DNA of 64,000 nt from positions 62,001 to 126,000 of the forward strand of contig NZ_CAJGZN010000002.1 in NCBI RefSeq assembly GCF_904846235.1, in the 5' to 3' direction. Below are positions 33,574 through 45,200 of this stretch, piece by piece; the first letter of the stretch is position 1; every line of letters starts with the position of its first letter. A program made the position numbers and the translations under genes. Below the pieces are notes generated by a model. That model worked only from the letters and a program-made list of their open reading frames with translations. It had not been told where the DNA came from and made no database searches. Origin of the DNA: Psychrobacter immobilis. GTDB lineage: Bacteria; Pseudomonadota; Gammaproteobacteria; Pseudomonadales; Moraxellaceae.

Positions 33574-34671
33574 ATGACTGTGCCCACCTCTACTACTAGC
33601 TCGCCGTTAGCTACCGAATCTGTTTTGAGTCAGCCTCCTTATCCAATAAGTGATGAGCCACCAAAACCGAATCATCCAAAGCCGAATCGCTTTAAGCTCA
33701 CTTACGATATTGTCATGATTATTGCCATCAGTATTGATCTGCTATTGATCAGTATCGACGCTATTTTGATGAGCAATTTTAGTAGTAATGCTGCAGAATG
33801 GCTAACCATCAGTGAAGCGCTCAATTGGTATCAGAGCACTCTACATGATCCTCTACGCACTGCTGGAGGGTTTTTTACTATCTTTTTGGTCGTTGAGTTG
33901 CTATTGCGCTGGGCGATTGCCATCAAACAAAAAGTCTATTATCGCTGGTTCTTTTTCCCATTCGTTCATTGGTACGAAGTATTAGGCTGTTTTCCGCAGC
34001 TACGTGCTTTGCGACTGCTGCGAGCGGTCGTTATTGGACGACGTCTATATCAGCTTGGCTACCAAGTACTGCCGCAGACGTGGATCAACCGAATCAAGTT
34101 CTACATTGACCTGCTGTTAGAAGAGCTCTCCGATCGCGTTATTTTGACAGCGATACAAAACTTTCGACAAGAGCTAACCAGTTCAGACACGCATAAATCA
34201 TTCATTGAGTCGACGATTGCAAAAAATCGAAATGAGATTGAAGCAGCCGTATTGTCCGTGCTGCGTACAGAGCTTGCACCAAAGCTGCAGGAATTGGCTG
34301 CCTCATCAGGTGGCGGCAGTATATTGGCAAGCGAGATGGGCAATGCTATTGAAGAAGGATTGGCCAACACACCTGAGTTGCGCCGCTATCTACGCATGAT
34401 ACCTATCGCGGGCAGCCTGATTGAATCACAGCTACATCACGTCGGGCACAATATCGGTGAGAATGTCGTCAATGCATTAAACAAGCGACTTTTAGACCCT
34501 AAGCGCTTGGATATATTAATGATGGAAATTGCTAGCGGTATTGCGCAAATAGATACCAATAATACAGCGCTAGATACCTTAATTTCTAGTATCATTGATG
34601 ACAGTTTGACTGCGTTTGAAGCGCAAGTAAAAGTGCAGCAATGGAAGCACCAAGATATGCTAAATCTATAG
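33574..34671 (+). CDS. voltage-sensor-like membrane protein of unknown function
   Basis: A 365-residue protein whose family I cannot name. After a 38-residue proline-rich cytoplasmic start come four hydrophobic segments (about 43-66, 98-117, 124-141 and 143-162). The second, FFTIFLVVELLLRW, resembles the S2 helix of voltage-sensor domains (Glu108, Arg112). The fourth, LRALRLLRAVVIGRR, has Arg at 144, 147 and 150, then 156 and 157, like an S4 helix. There is no pore or selectivity filter. The remaining 200 residues are soluble and mostly helical. The gene lies 71 bases upstream of minC on the same strand, so the two are probably co-transcribed. Confidence 0.6.
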   Translation: MTVPTSTTSSPLATESVLSQPPYPISDEPPKPNHPKPNRFKLTYDIVMIIAISIDLLLISIDAILMSNFSSNAAEWLTISEALNWYQSTLHDPLRTAGGFFTIFLVVELLLRWAIAIKQKVYYRWFFFPFVHWYEVLGCFPQLRALRLLRAVVIGRRLYQLGYQVLPQTWINRIKFYIDLLLEELSDRVILTAIQNFRQELTSSDTHKSFIESTIAKNRNEIEAAVLSVLRTELAPKLQELAASSGGGSILASEMGNAIEEGLANTPELRRYLRMIPIAGSLIESQLHHVGHNIGENVVNALNKRLLDPKRLDILMMEIASGIAQIDTNNTALDTLISSIIDDSLTAFEAQVKVQQWKHQDMLNL

Positions 34672-34742
34672 TTTAGCTATCTAATAGCATGACGTAATAA
34701 GAGACATAATACCGTGACAGAATTATTTTTAAGGGTTTGTAT

Positions 34743-35567
34743 ATGACAGTTTCAGCTAACGATAACCAGACTGCACCAGCGCTAGCTTTCTACGGCAAGA
34801 TGCTGACGTTTTCACGCGTACAGTTTAGTACAAACGATCTAGCAGCTATAGAAGCTCAGCTAACTGAAACGCTCAGCAATAAATCGAGCAATATTCCTAT
34901 CCTTATTGATAGTGACGTTGAGCAGGATTTATCAGCATTGGTAGAGCTGTTATGGGCATGGGGGTTACAGCCTATTGGCGTGGTGACAGGTATGCTTGAT
35001 GCGCAAGCACGTGAGCAGCGCTTAGCGATATTTCCAGCAGATGGTAAGCGTATTGAGCGTATATTACCAAGTAAAAAAGCGCCTATCCCTACCCAACCAT
35101 CACCAGAGAATAACAATGCCGAAGCAGTTAATGCTAATAGCGTCGTTGATACTTCTACCACGAGCGAACCTGCTACTGAAACCACACTATCTAATATGCC
35201 AACCGAGACATTGGTAAGTACCCAGCATATTACTAGCTTAATCTATGATCAAATGCTGCGTTCAGGACAAAGCCTCAATCACGTTGGTGGCGACTTGATT
35301 TTGACCAGTAGTATCAATAGCGGCGCTGAAGCGATTACTGACAATAGCTTGCATGTATATGGCCGTGCACAAGGGCGTCTGGTGGCAGGCGCAACAGGGG
35401 ACAAAGATGCCCGTATATTCTGCCAAGTCTTTAATCCTTCACTGGTATCAGTAGCAGGAACTTACTGCTTACGAGACAACTTACCTGAGCATGTCATCGA
35501 CAAGTCCGTGCAAGTAAAATTCGTAGAAGGCGAAGGCTTAGTATTTACCGTGATGGATGAAGCTTAG
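34743..35567 (+). CDS. minC: septum site-determining protein MinC
   Basis: A 274-residue protein. An N-terminal FtsZ-inhibiting domain (about 1-105, with FYGKMLTFSRVQF and LGLQPIGV-like WGLQPIGVVTG) and a Pro/Thr-rich linker (about 110-160) lead to the C-terminal beta-helix with GGDLILTSSINSGAE, HVYGRAQGRLVAGATGDKDARIFCQVF in segments, and SVAGTY. MinC blocks Z-ring assembly at the poles with MinD. ATG 34743 follows AAGGG at seven bases; TTG 34737 is upstream in frame. minD starts 289 bases later. Confidence 0.95.
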   Translation: MTVSANDNQTAPALAFYGKMLTFSRVQFSTNDLAAIEAQLTETLSNKSSNIPILIDSDVEQDLSALVELLWAWGLQPIGVVTGMLDAQAREQRLAIFPADGKRIERILPSKKAPIPTQPSPENNNAEAVNANSVVDTSTTSEPATETTLSNMPTETLVSTQHITSLIYDQMLRSGQSLNHVGGDLILTSSINSGAEAITDNSLHVYGRAQGRLVAGATGDKDARIFCQVFNPSLVSVAGTYCLRDNLPEHVIDKSVQVKFVEGEGLVFTVMDEA

Positions 35568-35856
35568 AACGCTATTAAAAATAATACACCGTGAAGTGAC
35601 TTTATAGAAAACTAAGGTAGTTAAGCTGCTCTATTCGACAAGCCAAAAACCATAGTTATAACCCTACTAATACCACGCAGAGAGGCTAATTGAGCGATAC
35701 ATAGGTTGTTTTTCTGCTTTAGTATCGACCTGCTATAAATTTTTGTTTATTTATGCTAGGCTAGCTTCGAAGATAGTGTATATATGTTAGGTAAATAACA
35801 TGTAATTTTGCTATTTATATAAAAGATATCCCATTGATTCATAGGAGTGTGCCATT

Positions 35857-36669
35857 GTGGCGAAGATAGTTGTAATCACTTCAGGTAAAGGCGGTGTGGG
35901 TAAAACCACGACAAGTGCTTCTTTTGCCGCTGGTTTGGCGTTACGTGGCTATAAAACGGTTGTTATCGACTTTGATGTAGGTCTACGTAATCTAGACTTA
36001 ATCATGGGTTGCGAAAACAGAATTGTTTATGACTTCGTAGATGTCATCACTGGAAATGCGCGCTTGTCGCAAGCACTTGTCAAAGACAAACAGCTTGAAA
36101 ACCTGTATATCCTGCCAGCCAGTCAGACGCGTGATAAAGACGCATTGACTGACGAAGGGGTATCAGAGGTAATGGCTGAACTCTCTAAACAGTTTGACTA
36201 TATCATCTGTGACTCGCCTGCTGGTATTGAGCGCGGTGCACAGCTAGCGATGTACCATGCGGACGAAGCTATTATTGTCACTAACCCTGAGATCTCTTCA
36301 GTGCGTGACTCAGATAGAATCATCGGTATTCTGCAAAGTCAGACGAAAAAAGTAGAAGAGAACCAAGGGACTGTTCGCGAGCATTTGATTATCACTCGTT
36401 ACAATCCTGAACGTGCGGCTGCCAATGAGATGATGGATATTGATACTATCTCAAATGACATCCTAAAAGTTCCACTACTTGGTGTTGTGCCTGAGAGCCA
36501 TTCAGTGCTTGAAGCGTCCAACCATGGCGAACCAGTTATTCATTATACCGACTCTGTTGCTGGTCAATGTTATGAAGACATTGTCGCCCGTTTTTTGGGT
36601 GAAGAGCGTCCACTACGTCATATTGACGTGAAGAAAAAGAGTCTATTACAGCGCTGGTTTGGAGGATAA
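35857..36669 (+). CDS. minD: septum site-determining ATPase MinD
   Basis: A 270-residue ParA/MinD ATPase. It starts at GTG ([17 protein letters not shown]), giving the deviant Walker A motif at the N-terminus, with later [18 protein letters not shown] in segments and [12 protein letters not shown] as Walker B. The C-terminal amphipathic membrane-targeting helix reads [11 protein letters not shown]. With ATP it binds the inner membrane and recruits MinC, and MinE makes it oscillate. A ribosome-binding site AGGAG precedes the GTG. It is immediately followed by minE. Confidence 0.98.
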   Translation: MAKIVVITSGKGGVGKTTTSASFAAGLALRGYKTVVIDFDVGLRNLDLIMGCENRIVYDFVDVITGNARLSQALVKDKQLENLYILPASQTRDKDALTDEGVSEVMAELSKQFDYIICDSPAGIERGAQLAMYHADEAIIVTNPEISSVRDSDRIIGILQSQTKKVEENQGTVREHLIITRYNPERAAANEMMDIDTISNDILKVPLLGVVPESHSVLEASNHGEPVIHYTDSVAGQCYEDIVARFLGEERPLRHIDVKKKSLLQRWFGG

Positions 36670-36671
36670 TG

Positions 36672-36962
36672 ATGACTAAGAAAAAAGGATTTTGGAGTAG
36701 CCTATTTGGTACTGACGACAACAGTAACGCAGGTAGCGCGAATTTAGCAACTGAGCGTTTAAAAGTTATCGTTGCTAGCGAAAACAGATTGAACAATCGC
36801 TTAACGGTTGATCGTATCGAAAAAATGAAACGTGAAATCTTAGAAGTCGTGAACAAATACGTTAACGGTGTGCAGATTGATGATGTCAATATTAACCATC
36901 GTTCTGAAGACAGCTTAGATGTGTTAGAAATGAATATCAATTTACCTGAGCATAAGAAATAG
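36672..36962 (+). CDS. minE: cell division topological specificity factor MinE
   Basis: A protein of about 96 residues. The N-terminal membrane helix ([10 protein letters not shown]) is followed by the MinD-contact segment [14 protein letters not shown] and the C-terminal dimer domain ([23 protein letters not shown] in segments). It stimulates MinD ATPase. The start is ATG 36672 or the overlapping ATG 36669; GGAGG inside the end of minD favours 36672, giving coupled translation. Confidence 0.95.
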   Translation: MTKKKGFWSSLFGTDDNSNAGSANLATERLKVIVASENRLNNRLTVDRIEKMKREILEVVNKYVNGVQIDDVNINHRSEDSLDVLEMNINLPEHKK

Positions 36963-36993
36963 CATTCTAACAGTACGTATTTCTACAATGAAT

Positions 36994-37029
36994 AAAAAAA
37001 GCCCCAAGTTTGATACTTGGGGCTTTTTA
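36994..37029. terminator. bidirectional terminator between minE and the cytochrome b561 gene
   Basis: GCCCCAAGT-TTGAT-ACTTGGGGC forms a 9-bp perfect stem, with an A-run on the left and a T-run on the right. Confidence 0.95.
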
Positions 37030-37047
37030 ATGTTTATCGATTATAGA

Positions 37048-37575
37048 TTATTTCATACGGGCAATAAGATTGTCTTTTTTGACAAACTGATGGTATAACG
37101 CGGCTGCTATATGCAAGACCGTAAAACCAATAATCATTGGCCAGATAATCTCAGTATGCAAGTTATTGTAAAAACGAGCCAAGCTTCTATCTGGAGTCAC
37201 GAATACAGGGATCTGAAAGATACCAAAAATATCAACCGGTCGACCGCCATATACTGCCATCAATAAGCCAACCAGTGGCATAGCAATCAGTATGGCATAG
37301 AGAGCAAAATGTGACAGCTGAGATATGAGCATTTGCCATTTTGGCATAGCTAACGGTGGTGGCGCCTTGGTAAAAACGCGGTTGATGACTCGGGCAATCA
37401 TCCAAAATAATAGGCTCACGCCGAACGCTTTATGATATCCAATAAACATATTGCTATCTAAATTCTCATATAGCAGTATCATTATCCATGTGGTTAACAG
37501 TAAGGCTGCACTAATCCAATGAAAAATACGGCTACTAACCGACCACTTTGATACATTCGAGTTGGCATTATTCAT
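37048..37575 (-). CDS. cytochrome b561
   Basis: A 175-residue protein with four membrane helices. WSVSSRIFHWISAALLLTTW carries the first haem His, GYHKAFGVSLLFWMIARV the second, and LSHFALYAILIAMPLVGLLM and VLHIAAALYHQFVKKD the remaining ones. This is the bacterial CybB type, which binds two b haems and in E. coli is a superoxide:ubiquinone oxidoreductase. It is monocistronic. Confidence 0.92.
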   Translation of the reverse strand: MNNANSNVSKWSVSSRIFHWISAALLLTTWIMILLYENLDSNMFIGYHKAFGVSLLFWMIARVINRVFTKAPPPLAMPKWQMLISQLSHFALYAILIAMPLVGLLMAVYGGRPVDIFGIFQIPVFVTPDRSLARFYNNLHTEIIWPMIIGFTVLHIAAALYHQFVKKDNLIARMK

Positions 37576-37714
37576 GAGTGACTCTACTACCTTTATCAGG
37601 AATTATCTCTAATCAGTTTTATAAGCCAGTTAATAACTCTTCAACAGATGAGGTCATTAACATTACTGGCTCACTATTTATAGAATGGAGAATACCTTAA
37701 ATACAGGTGAGAAT

Positions 37715-38212
37715 CTAGCCATCTAAATCAATCAGGTGATAGGCAATTTTATCCAAATCTGGCACTAAATAGATTTCGTCATCAATCATTACTGTTTGAT
37801 ATAGGTAAGATGAGATTTCATTTTTATCAAAATACTCTTCCCTATCTTTGCCATTGGTAGTACTAAACTGTTCCGGTGTCTCTACATCTTTCACTTCAGA
37901 AATTCGTGCTTGCAGCTGACGCAAATCACCTGCCGTCTGTAAGGCAAAACGGTGATCAGTCGTATTACCTTCCAAAACAATCATTTTTTCTGGAGTTTGA
38001 TTTTGCAGTAGCAAATTAAATACAGCCAAATCTTGTTGTTGCCAATCGTATCTAGAAACCTGCTGCTGGGACTCATTCACACTCAAAATTAGGCTGCTTG
38101 GAATGATCCAGTCCGGCTGGTTAGCTGCTGGAACAATAGTAACGTCAAGCATACCGTTGTTGGTAGTCAACAGACTCACAGCCTCAAACGAATGTTTTAA
38201 AATTTGTGTCAT
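37715..38212 (-). CDS. chpC: ChpC, CheW-like adaptor of the Pil-Chp system
   Basis: A 165-residue protein. It is weakly conserved, but a CheW fold is visible: IIPSSLILSV, YDWQQQDLAVFNLL, EKMIVLEG, HRFALQTAGDLRQL, and YLYQTVMIDDEIYLVPDLD. It is the last gene of the operon, 17 bases after chpB, exactly where chpC lies in Pseudomonas. ChpC is a second CheW-type coupling protein for ChpA and is accessory for twitching. Confidence 0.8.
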   Translation of the reverse strand: MTQILKHSFEAVSLLTTNNGMLDVTIVPAANQPDWIIPSSLILSVNESQQQVSRYDWQQQDLAVFNLLLQNQTPEKMIVLEGNTTDHRFALQTAGDLRQLQARISEVKDVETPEQFSTTNGKDREEYFDKNEISSYLYQTVMIDDEIYLVPDLDKIAYHLIDLDG

Positions 38213-38229
38213 ACGTCACTCGCAATAAG

Positions 38230-39225
38230 TTAATGTGAATGGCTATCTGCCCTTTCACCAATGTAATCGGTTAGTTTTTTTGCTAAATCGGTAGGGCTAC
38301 CAACAAAATTGCAATACCCTGAGTCAATGATAGCCTGAGGCTGACTTGGACATGCACTCAAGCTCGGATCTTGTGCCCATAATTGACTGTTATTGTCTTG
38401 GATTAGGTCTAGATACTGAGAGCCATCATTACCCATACCTGAAAATATAATATTAATAAGCTCGCTACCATGAACATCACTGGTATTTTTGAGCAGCTGC
38501 CCAATTGCAGGCTTATATTCACCATGCCAATCTTGTTCCAATAGTATCACGCGACCTGTTGAATCACAGACAACCTGCTTATCAATAGGAACTATCAGAC
38601 ACTCTCCTGCACGTAGCCGCTGTGAAGAAGCGATAATCTTACAGCGCCAGTCATTGTGACGGTTAAGTATGCGGGGCAACGTACCAATCATGGCTTGATT
38701 GAAATGATGCGCCAATAAAATACAAATTGGCAGTGTGGCTGGTACGTTATCTAAAAACTCTTTGACCGCGCTAGGACCACCCATAGAAGCACCCAAAAAT
38801 ACGACATAATGCCAGTCAGTATCAGCACTCTTGTAAGCTGGAGCATCTACCAATATTGGCAAGTCAAGCAATTGGGCAAATTTACGCTTTAACTTACGTT
38901 GCCACTTTGCATATTCTTGTGATTCGTTTAGATACGGTGCTTGACTGAAGCCCACTAGTACTGCTGCTGGTTTGGATGCCACCGTCGCTATTGCCACACT
39001 GTCATCATAATCACTGTCTATCAGCCAAATATCGATAGCTGAGTTAGAAAGCGCACCTGTTTCCCGCCACTGTGCTCGTGACACACAGCCGACCAGCGTA
39101 AAGCCGAAGCCACGTACCGTATCTGAAAACGCCATGCGCTGGCGATGGTCTTCTGCCACCACCATCACTTTAATATCGTTTCTATTTTTTTTTCGCAGCG
39201 CTAAAACACGTGCATTATCCTTCAT
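38230..39225 (-). CDS. chpB: ChpB, CheB-type methylesterase of the Pil-Chp system
   Basis: A 331-residue protein. The C-terminal methylesterase domain shows the catalytic triad: Ser in FLGASMGGPSAVKEF, His in LLAHHFNQAM, and Asp in FSGMGNDGSQYL. The N-terminal part (about residues 12-95) resembles a receiver but lacks a clear phosphorylation site. It removes methyl groups from PilJ, opposing PilK. Its start overlaps the end of chpA by 11 bases, so translation is probably coupled. Confidence 0.9.
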   Translation of the reverse strand: MKDNARVLALRKKNRNDIKVMVVAEDHRQRMAFSDTVRGFGFTLVGCVSRAQWRETGALSNSAIDIWLIDSDYDDSVAIATVASKPAAVLVGFSQAPYLNESQEYAKWQRKLKRKFAQLLDLPILVDAPAYKSADTDWHYVVFLGASMGGPSAVKEFLDNVPATLPICILLAHHFNQAMIGTLPRILNRHNDWRCKIIASSQRLRAGECLIVPIDKQVVCDSTGRVILLEQDWHGEYKPAIGQLLKNTSDVHGSELINIIFSGMGNDGSQYLDLIQDNNSQLWAQDPSLSACPSQPQAIIDSGYCNFVGSPTDLAKKLTDYIGERADSHSH

Positions 39226-42200
39226 TAGTCAGGCTGACCCCTTCACCTAGTAATTTTTGCATTTTATCAAGCAGCTCTTTTTCTTGGAATGGTTTACCCA
39301 TATAGTCATTCACACCAATCTCTAAGGCACGCTCACGATGCTTTTCGCCAGTACGTGACGTTATCATAATAATCGGAATTTGCTTTAGACGATTATTATG
39401 TCTGACTTGAGTGGCGACCTCGAAGCCGTCCATACGAGGCATTTCGATATCAAGCAATATCATGTCTGGTGTCATATCTTGCAATATCTCAATTGCGTCA
39501 ATACCATCTTTAGCGACTGCCACATTGAACCCTTGGCGCTCTAAGAAACGTGAGGTTACTTTACGTACCGTCACGGAGTCATCGACGACTAGAATGGTAG
39601 ATTTAGACTCTATACGTCCTCTTTTAGCATCAGCAGCTTTCGTAATATTCTTGACCAATTGCGCATTACGCATAAGGGCAATCAAATCTAAGATGAGCAT
39701 GACCGAGCCATCACCCATAATAGTAGCAGCTGAAACCCCTGGAATATTTGATAACTGTTGGCCTAAAGGTTTGACAACAACTTCTATGCGCGAACCTGCA
39801 ATCTGATCCACTTGCAAAGCGATATTCTGTCCAGTACGGTTTTTAATAATGATAAGCGGTAAGCTGGTATTGGTATTTACCACCAACTCATTTAACTTAT
39901 TGCCTGATAAAATTTCGTTTAGATAACGTACTCGATACTCAGTGTCTTCAAAATTCAATGTGGCATCATTTGATTGATAGTAGTCATAGAGCTTCTCTGG
40001 ATTCATTCGAACCACGCGCTCAATCTGTACCAATGGAATCGCATAGTAGCGATCTGCAGCACGAACAACCAACGCGTCAGACACGGCTACCGTCAGTGGT
40101 AGACGCATTGTGAAACTTGAGCCTTTACCCAACTCTGAAACGACGGATACCGCTCCACCTAGTTGACGAATTTCACTAATAACAACGTCCATACCAACGC
40201 CGCGTCCAGAAATCTGAGTCACTTGCTGACTAGTACTTAATCCAGCGTTGAAAATATATTGCATAATATCAAGGTCTGACAGACTATTATCATCTGCATC
40301 AATTAGACCCTGAGAGATGGCTTTACTACGTACTGCTTCAACATCAATACCTCGCCCATCATCTGTTAATTGAATGACGATTTCACTACCTTCACGACGG
40401 ACCTCAAGGGTGATACGACCGCTACGCTCTTTGCCTGACTTCAGACGGGTTGACGTGGTTTCAATACCATGGTCGACAGCATTACGTAACATATGCTCAA
40501 GCGGTGACGTAATGCGCTCTAGGATGGTTCTATCCATCTCGTCATCAGCATTAACAATGGTCAGTTCAACAGACTTATTAAGCTCGTTAGCTGTTTGACG
40601 TACGATACGTTCAAGACGTGGTGTCAAGCGCGTAAATGGCACCATACGTGAATTCATCAAACCGTCTTGCAGTTCCGTCTGGGTACGAGATAACTGTAGC
40701 AGCAGGCTTTCGCTATCACGTGTCTTTTCTAATAATGTATGATTAATATCAACCAAATCTGAGGCCGACTCTGTTAAAGATTTAGACAGCTGATTCAAAG
40801 ATGAGTATTGATCCATCTCTAGAGGGTCAAAGTCTTCATTATCGATGAGTTCCTCATCTATCTGAGACAAAATCTGTGCTTCTAGCTCGATCTCCATACG
40901 ACGTAGCTGATCTGCCAAACGTTGTACTGTCGTACCCATCTCTTCGATACTGTTTGTTAGACTACTGATACCCATATCGATACGAGCACGGTTAATCGCT
41001 GACTCACCAGATAAATTAATCATGTGCTCAATTAAACCACCCGAGATACGAATCATCTCATTGCTACTAGCGCTCTGATCTTCCTCATGAGTATCTCTAA
41101 GCATAGACGGCATTTCACTGATATCTTTTGCAAGATACTGTGAATCTTGGTTTTCTTTGGCAATCAAGATTGCTTCACGCTGGGCTTGTAGAGACTCTTT
41201 AGGTATCGTTTTTAGGCTATCAGGGTTTCTACCAAATTGCTCCAACGCTTCAATTAATAGCGTAGGCGTCGGTGGATTAACATGTTGTTGAAGAATAAAT
41301 ACTGCATCAGCTAGCCAGTCATGACTTGCAACCAGCAACTCTAATACTTTTTTGGTGGCTGGACGTCGATTACTGACAAAGTCTGTATAAACCGACTCCA
41401 TCTCGTGAGCCAAGTCAGCAATACCAGAGGCAGTGACCATTCGTGCGCCACCCTTTATGGTATGCAAGTCACGTTGGAGCGCTTGCAACGCTGTGGTATT
41501 ACTCGTGTCTTTTAAGAACAAGTGTAGATACTTATTACGATTGGTAAGCTCTTCTGCCTCTTCTAAAAATACCGCTAATATATCAGGATCAGGAAGTCCG
41601 TTAGCCCATGATTGTTTAATCATGCTATCCAGACTTAGGGTACTCAATACCTCATTATCACTGTCAACAACATTGGCAGCAATGCTACGCTCTGTAGGTT
41701 CAAAATGATTTTTTGGCACTGGTATGACTAGATCGATTACCTCTGGTAACGTTTTTGCTTTTTCAAGCTGGCGCAACTGCTCAATCAGCTCTGGAGTAAA
41801 GAAAGATTTCTTATGACTCACAATATGCATCACTTGTAGCGACATCGTGTCTTGCACCATTTGCATGATTTCAAGCCACTGCACGGTTGGCGCTCTTCGG
41901 CTCTCTACAAACGACTCATAGACACTTTCTGCTTCGTGAGTCAAATCGCCAATACTACGGATACCCGCCATCCGTGCACCACCTTTAATCGTGTGCAAAT
42001 GACGCTGTAGAACCTTTAGCGAATTGATATTGGTGATATCGGCACGCCACTTATTGAAGCTTTCATCTAGTGCAGTATCAAGCTCTTGTGCTTCTTCTAA
42101 AAATATTTCTAACAGCTCGATATCAGTGTCAATGGTTTCAAATTGTAGGTCAGCTGCTGGAACGGCTCTAACGATGAAGCCAACGTCTTCATTGTCATTA

Positions 42201-45200
42201 CTTTCTTGATAGATACTCTGTAGATCATCAATGACTTGTTTATCTATTTTTAAGGAGGTACTTCCAGCTAAGGCATCAAACAAGCCAATCAGCTGAGCAT
42301 GACCTGCATGCAATATCGCTTGAATGTCTTGATTTTGAGCTATATCGATATGATTACTTAAATAACGATACGCATTACCCAGCTCATCTAAAATTGTGAC
42401 AAATTTTGGAAATGGTTGCGCTTTTTCCATAATAGAAGCTATTTGTGAAACTTGCTGCTCTATATAACCTTGAATATGCTCTATCTCAGCATGATTCAAC
42501 GCATCATCTAATTCCCACTCAGCATCGAGCAACGTATCAATATTACTGTCTAATAACTCTTCTATCGTCGGTTTCTTATTGGTCATGACAGTAGTGTCAT
42601 TAGCTACGTATTGCTCACCAAGCATGGCTTGCAATGACGCTATATCATGCTGACTCTGCGACCCATCGTCCTCTGTTGATACATCGTGCTGTTCTATATT
42701 TTGCTTATAATTATTTAGATAACCCTCTATTAATGTGGCTGACTGAGCCAATGCTTCTAAATGCTGAGCATTCATGCCTATATCTTGTTGCTGTAATGAC
42801 TCCAAGCTATGCTCGATGGTCGCACTAACTTCGCTGATAGCGGCTAAAGCACTAGAACCCGAAGCGCCGCGCAAAGTATGAAATGCGCGTACGATCTCAT
42901 CTGTGATTTCTATATGATGCTGTTCTCTATTGTCTTTGACAAACTGTTCGATGCAATCAAGCAGCTCTTCTGCTTCATCAATAAATATCTTACAAAATGC
43001 TTTTTCTTCCTCAGTTTGAGGGGTAAGGACAACCGCTGCCTCAGCCATTTTTTCATTGACCGAATGAAAGGTCTGCAAGGTAGAGTCTATTGCTTCATTA
43101 CTGTTGTCATCATAAACATAGCCAGTCTCAGCCGTATCAGACAATGGCGTCTTTTCTTCTATCTCATCTATAGAGCTATCTACTGATTGTGCAAACAACG
43201 CAGAATAACTAAATCCATTACCCTGCTGTTTGCTATACGCATCAGCACATGCAATCCATACTGGGACAACAGCTGGATAGTCTTGAGTACCCTGTTCAAA
43301 TGCTACAAGCATATCAGGATAAGCTGCCAGTACATCTGTAATCAACTGACGCATATCAACTGAGATAGCGACACTATTATCTAAAACACGGTTAAGCATG
43401 TTTTCTATAGACCATGCCAGTTCCGCTGTATAGTTAGCGCCTACCATGCGGCCCGAACCTTTCAAGGTATGGAAACCACGACGAATATCTTTTAATCCCT
43501 CTAGATCGGTCGAATTTTCCTGCCAGCTTTCATACAATGGCACAATTTCTGCCAATACTTCATTGGCCTCTTCTATAAATATCTCTTTGATATCAGGATC
43601 TGCATCGTCGGCATCAGCTGGTAGTTGATTAGTCTCTCTAATAAAAGGTGCAAGACTCTCTGGAATATCCAACGTAGAGAAATATTCGTTGATATTCGCT
43701 TCTTTGTTATTCGAGTCAGTAACAAACTCAGTACTATCGTTATTAGAATCGTTATCAACATCATCAATTTCTAGTAGCGATTTTTCTAATTCTGCATCAT
43801 CTGACATAACCTCTTTAGGAGCAAGTTCAGTTAGCGTCAGACCAGTGTTGACCGGCTGCTGGCTCATAAGATTACTACTTTGTAAAATAGTAATAGCAGG
43901 ATCAAAGCTTGGTGGTCGCTGCGCTGAAAAATCTGCTACCAATGCTGGTAGAATTTTTGTGGTATCAACCACTAGATTTACAACATCATCTGTTACTGGC
44001 AATGTTTTATCTAATAAACGATTGAGTAGGTTTTCGATTGACCATGCTATCTCGCTGATACTAAAGGCACCAACCATACGACCTGAACCTTTTAGAGTGT
44101 GAAAACCTCTACGCACTTCAGTCAATGGTGTTAGATCTTGTGAGTCTTGCGCCCAGATAGGAAGAAAATCTTCAAGATCAGTAATAATTTCAGTCACTTC
44201 TTCAATAAAGATATCGTGGACATCTTCATCTGTTTCAAAGTTATCAGGCTTCACGTGTTCACGAGCCTGCTTTAGTGCATCACTTTCAGTATTGTTGGAC
44301 AGACTCAACTTATCTTGTTCAACTATATTTGCATCGTCTATATTGATAACAGGGTTAATTTCGCCACTATCATCATAACGTACAACATTCGTCGCAGCTG
44401 ACTCTTGAGCGAATACAGTTTCATTAAGCGTTGCTGGTGATTCGATATCAGTATCAAGAAGCTGTGTTGCTCTGGCCGTATGTTCATTTGCTAAAGTAAG
44501 CAACTGCTGATCAAAAACTTGCTGCGCAAGATAATCAAGTAATAGCTCAATAGACGTTAAGCTCTCAGCCAACGTCTGCACCAAATTCCAGCTCGGGGTA
44601 GTAATATTACGAGTAGTTAACTGTGTAAATAGACTACCGATATCATCCATAGTATGACGAATTTCTGGCAATTCCATATCGTCAAAAGCTTGACCAATAC
44701 TGGTAAACTCAGTAGACGCTGGTAATAATCCTATATCTTGATGTTGTATATAATCGTTGAAATTTTGCTTTATCTTTTCTACTGCAATTCGAAGCTCACG
44801 TAGGCCATCATCGGTAGGAATAGAGTCATGTTTACTTGTTAATTCTGTCTCGTTACTATTTATCACTTCAGGCATAGTAGCGAAAGAGGTCGCATCACCA
44901 ATCTTAAGAGAAATGGTTTGCTCAGTACTATAAATAGCGTTGTATAGCTCTTGCAGCTTGCGTTCAATTTGCCACTGCTCTTGCGCAAAACTCGTTTCTG
45001 ATACGAGAGACTGTTTCAAATCTGCAAGGATGGATTCCACCTGAGACACGTAGTAAGTCCAGCCTCGGTTTTTGAGCTGCTCTCTGATATGTTGTAAAGG
45101 AGCTACCAAGCTATCAGGCTCATCCAGTTTGAAAATAAGCGCATCAATCTGAGTTAATAATTGCGGTAAAAAACGAGACGCTGTCGTGGTACTTTGAGAT

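Noticed and set aside
36536-36940. 134-codon minus-strand frame over the minD/minE junction
   Set aside because: It is antisense to two unmistakable genes.
43689-44102. Antisense frames inside chpA, also at 42878 and 39411
   Set aside because: They are shadows of the long chpA gene; similar antisense peptides arise because the Hpt domains are repeated.
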